From Mangifera indica (Eukaryota > Streptophyta > Magnoliopsida > Sapindales > Anacardiaceae), in assembly GCF_011075055.1 (NCBI RefSeq), contig NC_058147.1, positions 15,337,622-15,401,621 on the forward strand: DNA of 64,000 nucleotides. Direction: 5' to 3'. The notes beneath the pieces are model-generated. The model was not told the origin of the DNA and did not search any database. It saw nothing but the letters and a program-made list of their open reading frames with translations. The position numbers and the translations under genes are program-made. Numbering within the stretch: position 1 is the first letter of the stretch; the number at the start of each line of letters is the position of its first letter. This document shows positions 11,075 through 21,650 of this stretch, one piece after another.

Positions 11075-11254
11075 TTGGTGAAAGTGGCGGAGTCTGAAGT
11101 GGAAGAAAACGGGAGGAACGACGGCGATGAAGGTGAGGGTTATTAACAGCCAACGAAAGGCTCTTCTTGAAGGCGAAAATAGTCTTCTTGGATTGAGGAT
11201 TTGAAGACTTTGCGGCAACTGCTGGTGCCGTTGTCTTCTTAAGAATCTCGCCAT
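11075..11254 (-). CDS. First coding exon of a host gene: basic N-terminus plus one membrane segment; GDPD-like by tentative recall
   Basis: A minus-strand ATG at 11254 opens a 60-codon frame (MARFLRRQRHQQ…) rich in Arg, followed by one hydrophobic span WLLITLTFIAVVPPVFFHF (about residues 35-53). It ends RLRHFHQ exactly at CAA|GTAAGT, a strong plant 5' splice site (11074-11069), with the exon closing in phase 0. This is the layout of a type II signal-anchor protein. An upstream in-frame ATG at 11308 exists, but the 11254 start gives the better protein. The layout resembles N-termini I associate with plant glycerophosphodiester phosphodiesterase (GDPD4-like) proteins, but no catalytic domain is in view, so the name is a guess. 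The remaining exons are not seen downstream within the window; transposons occupy 1-9745 on that side. Confidence 0.5.
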
Positions 11255-11342
11255 GAAAGCGTTGCCCTTTTTGGAAAAATGGGTTAATGTATTATGTGTC
11301 GCCTTCATTGTTTGTTATTGATTTCGTCAATATTAGGGGGTT
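11255..11342 (-). promoter_or_regulatory. Short upstream region between the host exon and a hAT terminus
   Basis: Only about 90 bp of sequence not assignable to a transposon separates the proposed start codon from the left end of the degraded hAT element. The 5' UTR and promoter must therefore lie at least partly within transposon sequence, or the gene copy is a truncated fragment. No clear TATA box was recognised. Confidence 0.3.
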
Positions 11343-11506
11343 TAGTGGAGACATAGCAAATGGGCGGGCTGGCCGCAACCCTGCCATTAGCATGAAAAAT
11401 AGTTGTCAGGCTGATCAACCTTTTAGGCCAGAGTGTAAACTTAGACATGAAGCCCGGCCCAACTTATGAACTGTTTACTAAACTAAAAATAATAAAATAA
11501 TTTTAA

Positions 11507-13144
11507 GGGAAATTATAACAAAATGCCCAAAATACCCCTCCATTAAGCAAAATGCCCAAATTCACTATTTTCAAGCAAAAATACCTAAATTTCCTATTCC
11601 TAAGCAAAAATGCCCATAGCTTTTTCTAAAATGTCAAAATTACCCTTCCCCTCATATATATAAACCTCCTCACTCTCACTCTCATTACATACATTTTTTA
11701 TATCACTTAAATACTAACTTTCACTCTCATTTTTATTTAATATCAATTACTACAAGTTCATTCGGAAAAAAGAAATTCGTATTTTTGAATTCAAATTAAA
11801 AAAATCAATTCGTAAAAACTATATTGAAAATAATATGTTATGAATAAATAGATATATTGAAATACTCTAGAATGTCAATAATCAAAAAATTACTCGAAAA
11901 TCTAAAAAACATATCTAAATTTATAAAACTACACATTCAAATAGCTTATGAACGAGAAAACCGAAAAATCGAACAAAATTTCGTAATTATATCGTAAAAT
12001 GTGTCTAAAAAAGCACATCATAATTAAAAATATCAAATTTGAAAATTACATATGAAAAAAGTCTAGTCCGGTCACAAACAAACTCAAAATCATAAAAATC
12101 GAAAATCTTAAATTTGATAAAATAATAAAACTGCATAATATATTTTGAAACAGTTTTATTTTGGCCTCCAAATTTGGTACAACTAGCAAAGCCTATTTTT
12201 GTTATAGAGCTCGAAACGAGCTTCGCGTTGATATATTACAGGCCCCGTAACTCCTCCCGGATCAAAAGTTACGGTTGTTCAAAGTCTGTCCTATAAAAAC
12301 CCTATAGTTTTAAAAAAGTTAATTTCCACCCAACCCACGGTTTTCACGGCCTGCCCACTATTCAGTGTAAAATTTCACATGGACCCCCGTAGATCTCCCC
12401 CTGTTCCCCCTCCCCTTAAAATTTTAAAAACGTTAAATTCCCCCCTCATCCCACGGCAGCGTCGGCAACAACCCATTGTCACATGGCAAATTTCAAAAAA
12501 GTCCACAGTGGACTGAGGATTCTCACACAACTCCCTAATATTTTGAAAACACTAATTAAGCCCCCTAACCCACTGTCGATAATTGGAGAAATCGTTCGAC
12601 AGTGGGAAACACTGTTCCCATTGTCGGACTACCGAACGTTTCGGAAGGGATTTCCGACCAAAAATTCGTCGTTTCGGCCTCCAATTTCAACACAAATCAA
12701 ATCTACATAGGCTATAACACAAAACCCCTCAGCCAATTCAACGAAATCAACCAAGAATCAAAACATTTTAAGCATTGTTCAAAATCAAAACCCTAAAGTT
12801 TCAAACTGCAAAATCTTACTCAAATCTCAATAATATGAACAATAACTTGATTCAAACAAGATTACGGAAGATATGCTAACATTTTGTGCCATTTTCGATG
12901 GCCGAAAACCACGAAAATCGTCGAAAATCTGGCCGACAGTGGGATGACCGTGGGACAGGGGAAATTTTCAAATTTTCCCCTGTTTTTGAACAGTAAACTT
13001 ACCATGGGAATAGGGGAAATTTGTTGTGTTTATATATAGGAAGTTTCGACATTTCACAAAAGTTGGGCATTATTGCTATAATCTGAATTTTTTGGGCAAT
13101 TTTACTTAAACCCCCTTACTTTTTCCTATTTTTTATAATTTCCC
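11507..13144. mobile_element. Non-autonomous Mutator-like element with 9-bp target duplication
   Basis: The two ends are inverted copies, GGGAAATTATAA at 11507 and TTATAATTTCCC ending at 13144, with weaker similarity beyond. Identical nonamers TAATTTTAA flank it (11498-11506 and 13145-13153). A 9-bp duplication is diagnostic of Mutator-like transposons. The 1,638-bp interior has only short frames (for example 12483-12796) that I do not recognise, so it is a non-autonomous member. It lies inside hAT element V. Confidence 0.8.
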
Positions 13145-13589
13145 TAATTTTAAAACCCAAAACAACTACTGGTAGACAGTAGCCATCGGCCCACCAACTG
13201 CAGTTTGGTGAAATATTTTTTTTTACTTCAATTTCTTTATATAAACCCCTTCTTTTGCCAAATTTTATATTCATTCACACACTGAACCTCTTAATCTTTC
13301 ATTATTCTCAAACTCATATTCTCTTATCAACTCTTGTTATAAAACTTTTTGAATTCATAAATAATAATTTTTTGTATTTATAATTTCGTTTTTATTTCAA
13401 TTTTGACTATCAATTATAATTTTTTGTTATAATTTAATTTACTACAATTTATCTAGAACAAATGATTTTAATCTATTTAAATATTATCCTATTAGAGTTG
13501 ATAATATTATTAATGATCAATGTAGAATAGGTAGAACACCAACAGATAAAAGTGATACACCCACATGTTCAATAGGAGCAAAAAGAAAG

Positions 13590-14850
13590 CAAAACTTTGT
13601 GGTGTGAGATTACATCAATCAAATACAAGAAACAATCGAAGGAAAAATAATTTGCCAAGCAGTGTATAGACACTACGGTTCATGTTCAAGTTGTTCAAGT
13701 TTGGGTGGCATAAGACATTTTTGTTGAGATATTACTATTTATTGTAAAAAAAAATTCACACGAGTTCAAAGAGCAAAAACAAATTGTCTTCACCCGATCA
13801 CGCCCTATTTGTCCTAGTGTTAGTGTAGTAGGAGGTCTAAGCGATTTCGAACACATGAGAAAAATATCCACTTTCACATACAATCAAATAAAAAGTGTGA
13901 GATTGCATAACCAAATATATTGTTGCTTTTGACTAATCTCTTTCTTATGTTGAAGATAAAATGTTAGGATGGCGACGTAGAATAGTGTTCAACCTGCATT
14001 TAAAAAAATTTTTAGATCCACTCTTAAAGCAAACATTCTTATATTTTATGAATTAATGAAAATAAAAGTTATTAAAGAACTTACTCATTTTAATGGTATA
14101 ATTTTAATAACTTCGAATTTATGGACAGTTATAAATTAAGACATAGGATATCTACATGTAACTGTTTATTATATTAATTTTGATTAGTTAGAAATTTCAA
14201 ATATCTACAGAGTGATATTACAATTTATCAAGTATTAATAAATATTTTTATGAATATAAATTAATAATTATATTTTTACAATTACTTTTGATAATACAAA
14301 AATAATAACAAAATTATTAAATTAATGTTTAATCATATACCTAATCTATTTAATGAAAAATTATTTTTATATTAGATGTACATATCATATTATTAATTTA
14401 ATAATTTAAGAGAGTTGAACATGGCTAAAAATGTGATATTAACAATTAAACATGTTATCGCATACATTTCATCATCCCCATCACAAATACAAACATATCA
14501 TGAATTAAATAAATCAATGCGGTTAAGACAGAAAAAATTAAAAGCAAATGTTAAAACTAGATGAAATTCAACATACCTTATGTTGAAAGCATGCAAAAAG
14601 TATGAAGTACCTATAATACGATTCTTTAATATTCAACCAAAAGATTTAAAACATTCATTTTTTTTATAGATCATAATTGGGAGATTAATATTTTTCTAAT
14701 AAATATGTTAAAGTCATTGAAGACAACCACGAACCAATGTTTAAGTGTGCATTATCTAACTACTTATTTAATTTTGTAGAATATGATAGAAATTAGTGAT
14801 ATTTTTAAAGAATTTAAGTATCATAATGTAAAAATGGGGAAAAAGAATTA
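13590..14850 (+). pseudogene. hAT (RICESLEEPER-like) transposase remnant
   Basis: Plus-strand translation in shifting frames gives a possible BED-finger remnant near 13660-13740, then STLKANILIFYELMKIKVIKEL at about 14018-14085. ITSNLWTVIN, a stop, DIGYLHVTVYYINFD follows, and near 14460-14575 ISSSPSQIQTYHEL and NSTYLMLKACKKY. The blocks 'T-S-x-L-W-T … GYL-x-VTVHY' and 'NSTYLML' are conserved in this transposase family. There are many stops, so it is a fossil. Confidence 0.7.
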
Positions 14851-15044
14851 AGCAAAATAGACATGCATGTTCACAGAGGTAAGAATCAAAGCATAAAGAA
14901 GAAACACATTGTAATACCCACAGATACGTTCCAGGGGTATTTGTGTCTTTTGATCCTACTTTGAGACATTTCCAGTTTTAAATTTATATGTTGAAATGTA
15001 TGTGTGTGTGTGTTATATACAAACCAATTACAAAGAAAAACAAA

Positions 15045-15186
15045 GAGATATATATATATATATATATACATATATATATACATATATATATATGCATATA
15101 TATATACATATATATATATACATATATATATACATATATATATATACATATATATATATAGATATATACATATATATATATATATG
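15045..15186. repeat. TA/CATA microsatellite in solo LTR A
   Basis: A nearly continuous TA tract punctuated by CATA units every 10-20 bases lies near the LTR start. The same position is expanded in the other copies (28999-29042, 35746-35901, 58890-58948). Confidence 0.9.
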
Positions 15187-15734
15187 GAAAGAAAAGTCAA
15201 AAAAGGGAACCTTTACACTTTTTCCGTCATTTTCTCGTCTCTTCCAGAAGGAGGCAGTTCTTCCTTTCTTTGCTGTGTTTTTGAAGAAAAATGAGTGATT
15301 TGGAAGGGTTTTGGAGGATAAATAAGGAAGAAAAAGAAAAGGAAGCACTTTGGGAGCCTTGGTAACCAAAAGATCTCTTCCTTTTCCCTTTACCTATGTT
15401 TATATATGTATTGGATGCATGTTACATGAATATGTTAGTATGTATTGGTGTTGATTTAAGGTGATTTTGGTGATAAAGAAAACAAAACAAGGAGGAGAGA
15501 GCCAACTTGCAAAGATTGGCTTGAAATAAGGTAAGGGGTATCATCCTTGATATGTTGCATGTTTTAGGCTTTTGGTTCCTTGGATCTATGTTATAAATGA
15601 TGATTTTGAAGTTGAGAAATGTTGTTTTGTCATTTGGGGTGTCTATGTATGTGATTTTGTTGATGACAGAGAGTTGGATAATATTTACAATTTTGGCAGT
15701 GATTTTGTCCTATGTTTTGGCTACCTTATCTAAT

Positions 15735-16260
15735 TAATTATGAGTGATATTATAGCTTGTTGGAAATATCTTTGAATCCTCTTTTCAATGATATATAGCT
15801 TGTATGAATTATAGACTGTTTGGACTGTTAAATTGCTTGAACAAAAAAATTGTCTTACCAAATAAACAGTGAAGATAGTTTTTTGCCACTGACTTCGTCC
15901 CATGTTTTGGCTACCTTATCTGATGACTCATGAGTGCTATTATAGCTTTTTGAAAAGCTCTTTGAATCCTCTTTCCAATGATATATAGCTTGTATGAATT
16001 AGAGATCATTTGGACTGTTAACTATTGTATGAACCAAAAGGACTACTTTAGCAAATAAACAATGAAGATTGTTTTTGCCACTGATTTCATCTCACGTTTT
16101 GGCTGCCTTATTTAATTAATTATGAGTGATATTATAGCTTGTTGGAAAGCTCTTTGAATTCTCTTTTCAACAATATATAGCTTGTATGAATTAGAGACCA
16201 TTTGTTCTATGAAATTGTATGAAAAAGAAGGTTGCTCTACCAAATGAACAGTATTTCACA
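15735..16260. repeat. Tandem repeat of about 190 bp within solo LTR A
   Basis: The phrase 'ATGAGTG-TATTATAGCTT' recurs at about 15740, 15930 and 16121. Each copy is followed by the same CTCTTTGAATCC … GATATATAGCTTGTATGAATTAG block, giving a period of 190-191 bp over nearly three copies. The array is present in all four LTRs of this family in the window, so it is a structural part of the LTR and not a local accident. Confidence 0.85.
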
Positions 16261-16477
16261 GTTTTTGGAAAAGAAAGAAAAGGAGAAAAAGGAAAGAAAG
16301 AAAGAAATGAGAGAAAAAGAAAAGCAAAAAAAAGAATTTGGGACTCAAGATTCAAGTGTCGTCCCAAGAGTATGGTCTGATGAGTTATGAATAGATTTAG
16401 ATGAAAGCAAGATTAGTAAGATATAAGACATATATGCATGCTATGAACTATGAGGGGGCACTTTACACTACACTATC

Positions 16478-16570
16478 CGCAGTAGGGCACGTCCATAGTA
16501 GGACACGTCTGTAGTAGGACATAGACCCACAGTAGGGTCTGCTCGCAGTAGAGCATGCTCGTAGTAGAGT
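16478..16570. repeat. Minisatellite of about 16 bp (GTAGTAGGACACGTCC-like) in solo LTR A
   Basis: Five to six imperfect units centred on 'AGTAGG-CA' occur at 16478-16570. Equivalent arrays lie at 30194-30272, 37132-37210 and, inverted, 57424-57525 in the other LTRs of the family. Confidence 0.85.
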
Positions 16571-17639
16571 ACAATTCAGATTAAAAAATGGTATAGTGAG
16601 AGAAAGAAAGAGAGCTTGAACTTAGAAAAGTGTCAAATCCCTATAGTCAACTTCCAAAAAGTATCAAATAGACACGAGATGGGACAAAGTATGACCCAAA
16701 TAGTAAAGCATGAACTAGATTATCCTTTCAATTTCTTATAGAGGTTATGATGTGAAGTTGAGTCCCGAGAGTGAGTTAGAACAGGAAAGGAGATAGTTTA
16801 CTTGATTCTTTTCCCTTATTGAGTATTTTTATCTCTCACTTCCTTTTCTTTCATGATTGCAGGTACAGGTGATCGAGGTAGCTGCAAGGTAGGGTCAGGT
16901 CAACATAGGTAGATCCGATTGGAGCAGGTTATCTCTAGTTTATATTACATGCATACAGTGACATGTTTTCATCGACTTTTGACCTTTTTGAGAGGATTGT
17001 ACAGTTATATATGATTACTCTCTGTTTTCAGATGCTTTTAGATAAGTTTTCATATGAGTATATACATCTTTTATTTGCTTCCAAATTTTCAATTTTCTTG
17101 GAATAATTTTTAAACACTTTTAGTGATGCGTTCATATTAAAGTATTTTAAAAGAAAAAAAATAGACACTTCGGATATTAATTCGTAACATTTCTCTTTTG
17201 TTGGGTAGTACTTCTAGGGAGGGATGTTACAAACATAAAAAGGATAAAAGTTTATACCTACTCTTTTGCTTTGTTTTTTGATGTAAGATGATGGAAGAAG
17301 TCTTTCACTTGAAAGAACCTAATTGCACCACCAAGCCTTTCTTCCTCCTTGGCTAAGAGTTACTTAGAGAGAAGGGAAAAGATTTTGGTTATTTAAGAGA
17401 GTGAATTAGCTAGAATGAACTTGGTTCATCCAAAATGAACTAAATGCATACTTATCTATTAATGGCTAGTTAACAATTATGAAATTGTTAATTGGTCCAT
17501 TTAAATTTTTAATTTAAATTATAATCGTGCATGTATATCAATTATATATCTTAGTCACCCTAATTTCACCTCAATAGCATTTTAACTTTTAAATATTATT
17601 TTCACATCTATATAATACTTTATATGATATTAATTTTAA

Positions 17640-18604
17640 GGGTAAAGGACTATTTCTCACCCAAGTTTCAACTCAAATTCAAAATCATACCCATAGTAGT
17701 TGAAAAACCCAAACTTTCACCCATTACCCAATTTCTGTTAATTTTTCGGTTAGAAATAAAGGTAAAATAATTATTTTATTGTTTACATTAAAAAGATATA
17801 AAATTTGGTACTTTTTCCCCTAGTTTTTAAAAACTAACAATTTCACCTTTACCTAAAGTTTTCAAATATTGAAAAGTAACATTTTCACCCTCAAACCTAG
17901 GGTCTCTATATTTTTCAAACTGCAGTCGCCCCTTAAAACTTTCAAAAACAACAGTTTCACCCCCACTCTTCAACTTTAACTTTCGGCATCTCTTCCGATG
18001 TCCTTTCTAACCTCTTCCTTCTCTTAAGCTGACAATAAAAGTGGTGTGATGAAGAGATGAAGATCTCTTCATTACACCAATGTGCAACAAAGAGTTTTGT
18101 TGCACCATCGTGAGACAAAGAAGCATCTCTTCATTGCACATTGTGCAACAAAGAGATCTCTGTCTCTTCATTACAGTGTGTGACAAAAAAATCTCCGTCT
18201 CTTTGTCACACTACCTTTATTGTCAGCTCAAGAAAATGAAGACATCGAAAGGGATGCCAAAAGCTAAAGTTGAAGAGTGGGGGTGAAACTACTATTTTTG
18301 GAAGTTATAGGGGGTAGCTGTAATTTGAAAAATATGGGAACCTTAGGTTTAGGGGTGAAAATATTACTTTTTAAAGTTTAAAAACTTTAGGCAAGAGTGA
18401 AATTATTAGTTTTAAAACCTAGGGGCAAAAAGTAATCAATTTTATATCTTTTTAATATAAATAATAAAATGACCATTTTACCCTTACTTCTAATAAAAAG
18501 AATTAATAGAAGTTGGGTTATAGGTGGGAGTTTGGGTTTTTCAATTATCGAGGGTATGATTTTGAATTTGAATTAAAACTTAAGTGGGAAATAGTCCTTT
18601 TCCC
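17640..18604. mobile_element. Foldback Mutator-like element with terminal inverted repeats of about 400 bp
   Basis: The left arm (GGGTAAAGGACTATTTCTCACC…) and right arm are imperfect inverted copies for about 400 bp each, leaving a central loop of roughly 150 bp. That loop is made of short alternating repeats of CAACAAAGAG and its relatives. The element is flanked by identical nonamers TAATTTTAA (17631-17639 and 18605-18613). It sits in T's LTR: the homology to 61380-61460 resumes on either side. A 68-residue plus-strand frame at 18080 spans the loop and is not a recognised protein. Confidence 0.85.
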
Positions 18605-18789
18605 TAATTTTAATTATTCTTCGAAAGGTGTTAGTCAACTCTAGATAATTAATCCTCACTTTCAAAAACTTGGCTTATTGGTGTGACCTTTCAAATTTGT
18701 CATGATATAGTTGTGATTCCTTTTTCAGATTATCCAAAAGTGCATATGGAAACTTAAAGACTATGACAATTATCTAGTAATGTGACATA

Positions 18790-19312
18790 TGTTAGTGTAT
18801 GTCCTAAGAACCATTCATGTTGTTAGTTTCGAGGCATTTTATCTTATATGTACACTTATCATGACTCATTAATAAAAGAAGTAGTCTTTTTGTTAGTATA
18901 CATAAGTTGTTTACTTTATTTGCGATAATTTAAAGTATCTATGTGTGTTGTTTAGATGACTCACTTAATATACAAACTGAGTAATCGAATTGTTTCCTAC
19001 GAATATGATAGAACTTAGGCAATTATATCATATAGTGGACATATCAAACACCTCCATTGAATGTCATGAGATGACATTAGTATGGGTGACAATGACAGTC
19101 ATGTCATTAGGGCATTAGTGTGGATCAATAGTTAGAGAACCATTTTTTGAGCATAACCAATAATAATAAGTCACATGGTAAGATTGTATTAATGAACGAA
19201 GTAATCCTTTAACTTAAGACATCATGGTTGGATTTGACACGGATACACATGATTCATGTGGTGTATAAATATGGGATTAACCACATCACGTATGAAAAAC
19301 TATATTGGTCAT
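18790..19312 (+). mobile_element. Left part of plus-strand copia LTR 'U' (T/S family)
   Basis: Starts TGTTAGTGTATGTCCTAAGAACC and follows the S-element LTR at 56048 onward for about 520 bp, to …TATTGGTCAT. It is cut there by gypsy P (GTCAT at 19308-19312 is P's probable left target copy). The preceding sequence belongs to T's LTR on the opposite strand, so U inserted into a relative of itself. The matching right end of U is at 53720-53871. Confidence 0.7.
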
Positions 19313-20640
19313 TGTAACACCCTATTCTAAAAGTACTGCCCTTTGGAGGAAAATATCACCAAATTGTCTATTGGAGCAAGCATTTAATGTATCATATGGT
19401 AAATTCATTGAAACTAAATAAAACTTCATTTATGAAAAACTGGTAAAATTTTTGAAATACCCTTCATAAAAAAACAAAGAACTATCTTAAAAGCGTCAAA
19501 AGGTGTTAATTAGAAACTGAAACTTAAAATATTTAGTTTAATACATTAACTTAAAGATAAAGCTAAAAACAAACAAGAAAACTATAAAACTATTGAATGC
19601 CTTGAAGCTTTACGCCCTCTAACTACCACTTGTATTGCAGCTGTCAGAATCACTTATACCTATACACAAAAGAAAGAAGGATGAGTGATAAGAACACTCA
19701 GTAAGTGAGAGACTCATCTAACACTTAAATTGTAATCCTGAAAACGCCTTCGATCTTAACCCTTAAAACTCTATCATGTACAATTGACATCAAACTCTTT
19801 ACTAAATGATGACGGGTCCTAGATATGGTTTAGTGCTAACTAGGTTGTATGTCACTAAAGAACCACTCCCCCAAATTCCTATATGGCATGCCTCTACTAA
19901 GTTCAGTGGAAACATCTAAATTTGGAAGTTTTGTTGTAGTTGTATACTAGGTTGATCGATTTGGATCAAATATAAGGATTTGACACCTTAGCCGTGTAAG
20001 TTATCTCTTGTTTCCCAATAGTAGCTATAAGGTGCCTAGGTTTAACTACAAGTAATTTTCTTACTACAAGTCTGGTATCTTACTTTGGACTAGCCCTACT
20101 ATAGGCAGGGTTAGGAATGTGTACTCATGGTGCCCTCACTTAACGATTCTAGAATGTCTAGCATGCTTATATAACAAGCCCTAATTAATTTTGGCTCGCT
20201 TTCGCTTCCACCTAACTATTAGCTTATGTCATTTTATATCTTAGCTCGTAGGCATAGAAGGTATTACTATATACCCAAAATGTTCAGTCTATCTCTCGGG
20301 ACGACCCTTACCTTTCTAGCCTAGTTCCTTTAGTCATTTTCTCTCTCTACCTTGTACACAAAGGCATATGTATTCTTGCACATAAAGGTATGTCTAAATA
20401 TTACTTATACATGTCTAACTCCCAGTTGTTCTTTCATGTGTATCATTATTTACGAAAACATAAACATGTATCTCCTTCTAACATGGTTGTGTATCCTTCA
20501 ACTATTACTTCATTATTCCTTTTAAAACTTATCACCACTATATTTCTTTGAAAGAGTAATCTAGTCAAACCATTGTGTATTCGGTTATGCTAAAACTATG
20601 CATGAGGTGTCTATATATCCTCAATGACCGTTAACTAGTC
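19313..20640 (-). repeat. 3' LTR of gypsy P (5' part of the LTR missing)
   Basis: On the plus strand this begins TGTAACACCCTATTC, the inverse of an LTR 3' end. It parallels 38122-38690 for about 550 bp (shared phrases such as TTTAATGTATCATAT and ACACTTAAATT). It joins RT sequence of P directly at about 20640, without a polypurine tract, so the LTR start and most of pol were deleted together. Up to 20640 it contains no coding motif. Confidence 0.7.
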
Positions 20641-21650
20641 GACGACATCCAACCACCCCTAGAATACCAGGAAAAACTCATCCCGAATCCTAAAGGCCAC
20701 GTATACAATTCTGTGCCACATGACCATAGTCAATACACATTCTAATGGACCCATCATTTTTTTCAACAAATAAGATGAGAGCTTCCTAGGAAAAGTGACT
20801 CAATCGAATAAACCTATTTTTCAATAGTTCATAGAGCTAATTCTTTAATTCTTGTAGCTCAATTCAAGCCATTCTATAGAGTGCCCTTGAGATAGGTACA
20901 ATGTCTGATGTCAGTTCAATACTAAACTCTACCTCTCATTTAGGAGCTAAACCTAGTAACTTCTTCGAGAAGACATTTGAAAACTTTTAAACCATTAGTG
21001 TCTAATGTATGCTTAGGCTTGACTCAACCTTATTGACTACATGGGCTAGGAAACTTGTGCATGCTTTACTCAACATTTTCCTTGCCGGTATTGATTAAGA
21101 TGCTCTTAACATACCCTTTATTGAACTTAAACTGGTCTCCATTTTCAAGGTTGAACCATACCTTCTTATATTGATGGTTAATCTTAGCTTCATTCCTTCT
21201 TAGAAATTCCATTATTAAGATCATTTTAGAATCTGACATCTTGAACACTATTAGGTCCATAAGAAGTTGTTTACCTTGAATGCCTATTATCTGTCCCATC
21301 ATCATCTCATTACTGATTACTGACCCACCATCTAGTAACTTTATCTTAACTCTCTAGGCCACCCTGACTGGTTGTACTCCTAATCTATCTACTAAACTAC
21401 TATATACAAAGCAATGCATAACACCACAATCAATTAGTATATAGATAGAAATATTAAGGAAAGAAATTTGACTAGTAAGTGTTGTTGGGTTAGCCTCAAC
21501 TGGCCTTGAGTGATGGTGAAGACTCTAGTAGTAGCTTTTTCAGCTAGCTAATCAACTCTAGCTAGGGCCACTGAACATGACCAAGCCATATGTCTTGGCT
21601 AAATACATCAGTAGCAAATTGCTTGCCTTATCAAGTGCTTCTCCATATGG
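20641..21650 (-). pseudogene. gypsy P zinc knuckle, protease and RT N-terminus
   Basis: On the minus strand, about 21650-21570 gives a degraded zinc knuckle (CY-stop-CI-stop-PRHMAWSC). 21305-21066 gives the region after the protease active site (GKQLLMDLIVFKMSD … ILIMEFLRR), whose counterpart in the Tekay element is at 32401-32643. From about 21000 to 20660 the RT entry is visible in broken form (GLAPKREVEFSIEL, RALYRMA), then pol ends abruptly. The zinc-knuckle frame continues beyond H into 27983 onward. Confidence 0.7.

Larger units (their letters stand above)
11343..14850 (+). mobile_element. Degraded hAT element 'V' (second, different hAT family), interrupted by a Mutator-like element
   Basis: The left edge (from about 11343) carries a GC-rich GGGCGGGCTGGCC … AGCCCGGCCC tract typical of the subterminal regions of RICESLEEPER-type plant hAT elements. 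After the Mutator-like insertion (11507-13144) comes an AT-rich leader with TATATAAACCCC near 13240. A plus-strand transposase remnant follows at 13590-14850. The right terminus was not recognised: the element runs into the LTR end of copia T near 14850. Element limits are approximate. Confidence 0.55.
14910..17231 (+). mobile_element. Solo LTR 'A' of the Tekay-type gypsy family
   Basis: The sequence begins TGTAATACCCACAGATACG and ends GGGAGGGATGTTACA, matching along its length the LTRs of the full element at 28924-37860. Flanking pentamers CACAT (14905-14909) and AACAT (17232-17236) agree at four of five bases, consistent with an old target duplication. No internal coding sequence adjoins it, so it is a product of LTR-LTR recombination. 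It contains a TA-rich microsatellite, a roughly 190-bp tandem repeat and a short minisatellite, listed separately. Confidence 0.85.

Noticed and set aside
12483..12796. Two overlapping plus-strand frames inside the Mutator-like element as a captured gene
   Set aside because: No recognised domain, no exon structure and proline/serine-rich composition of the kind seen in non-coding GC-skewed stretches.
14886..15369. Overlapping frames of about 100 residues full of Ile and Tyr on both strands
   Set aside because: They are translations of the TA/CATA microsatellite in solo LTR A. The same happens at 58685-58981 and 35955-36275.
16478..16570. CRISPR-like short repeats
   Set aside because: Units are contiguous with no unique spacers, occur inside an LTR of a plant retroelement and are duplicated in the other LTRs. 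It is a minisatellite.
8551..19312. GTCAT occurring both before copia W (8551-8555) and before gypsy P (19308-19312) as a sign of a shared event
   Set aside because: Five-base identity between unrelated sites is expected by chance; the partner copies of both duplications are missing.
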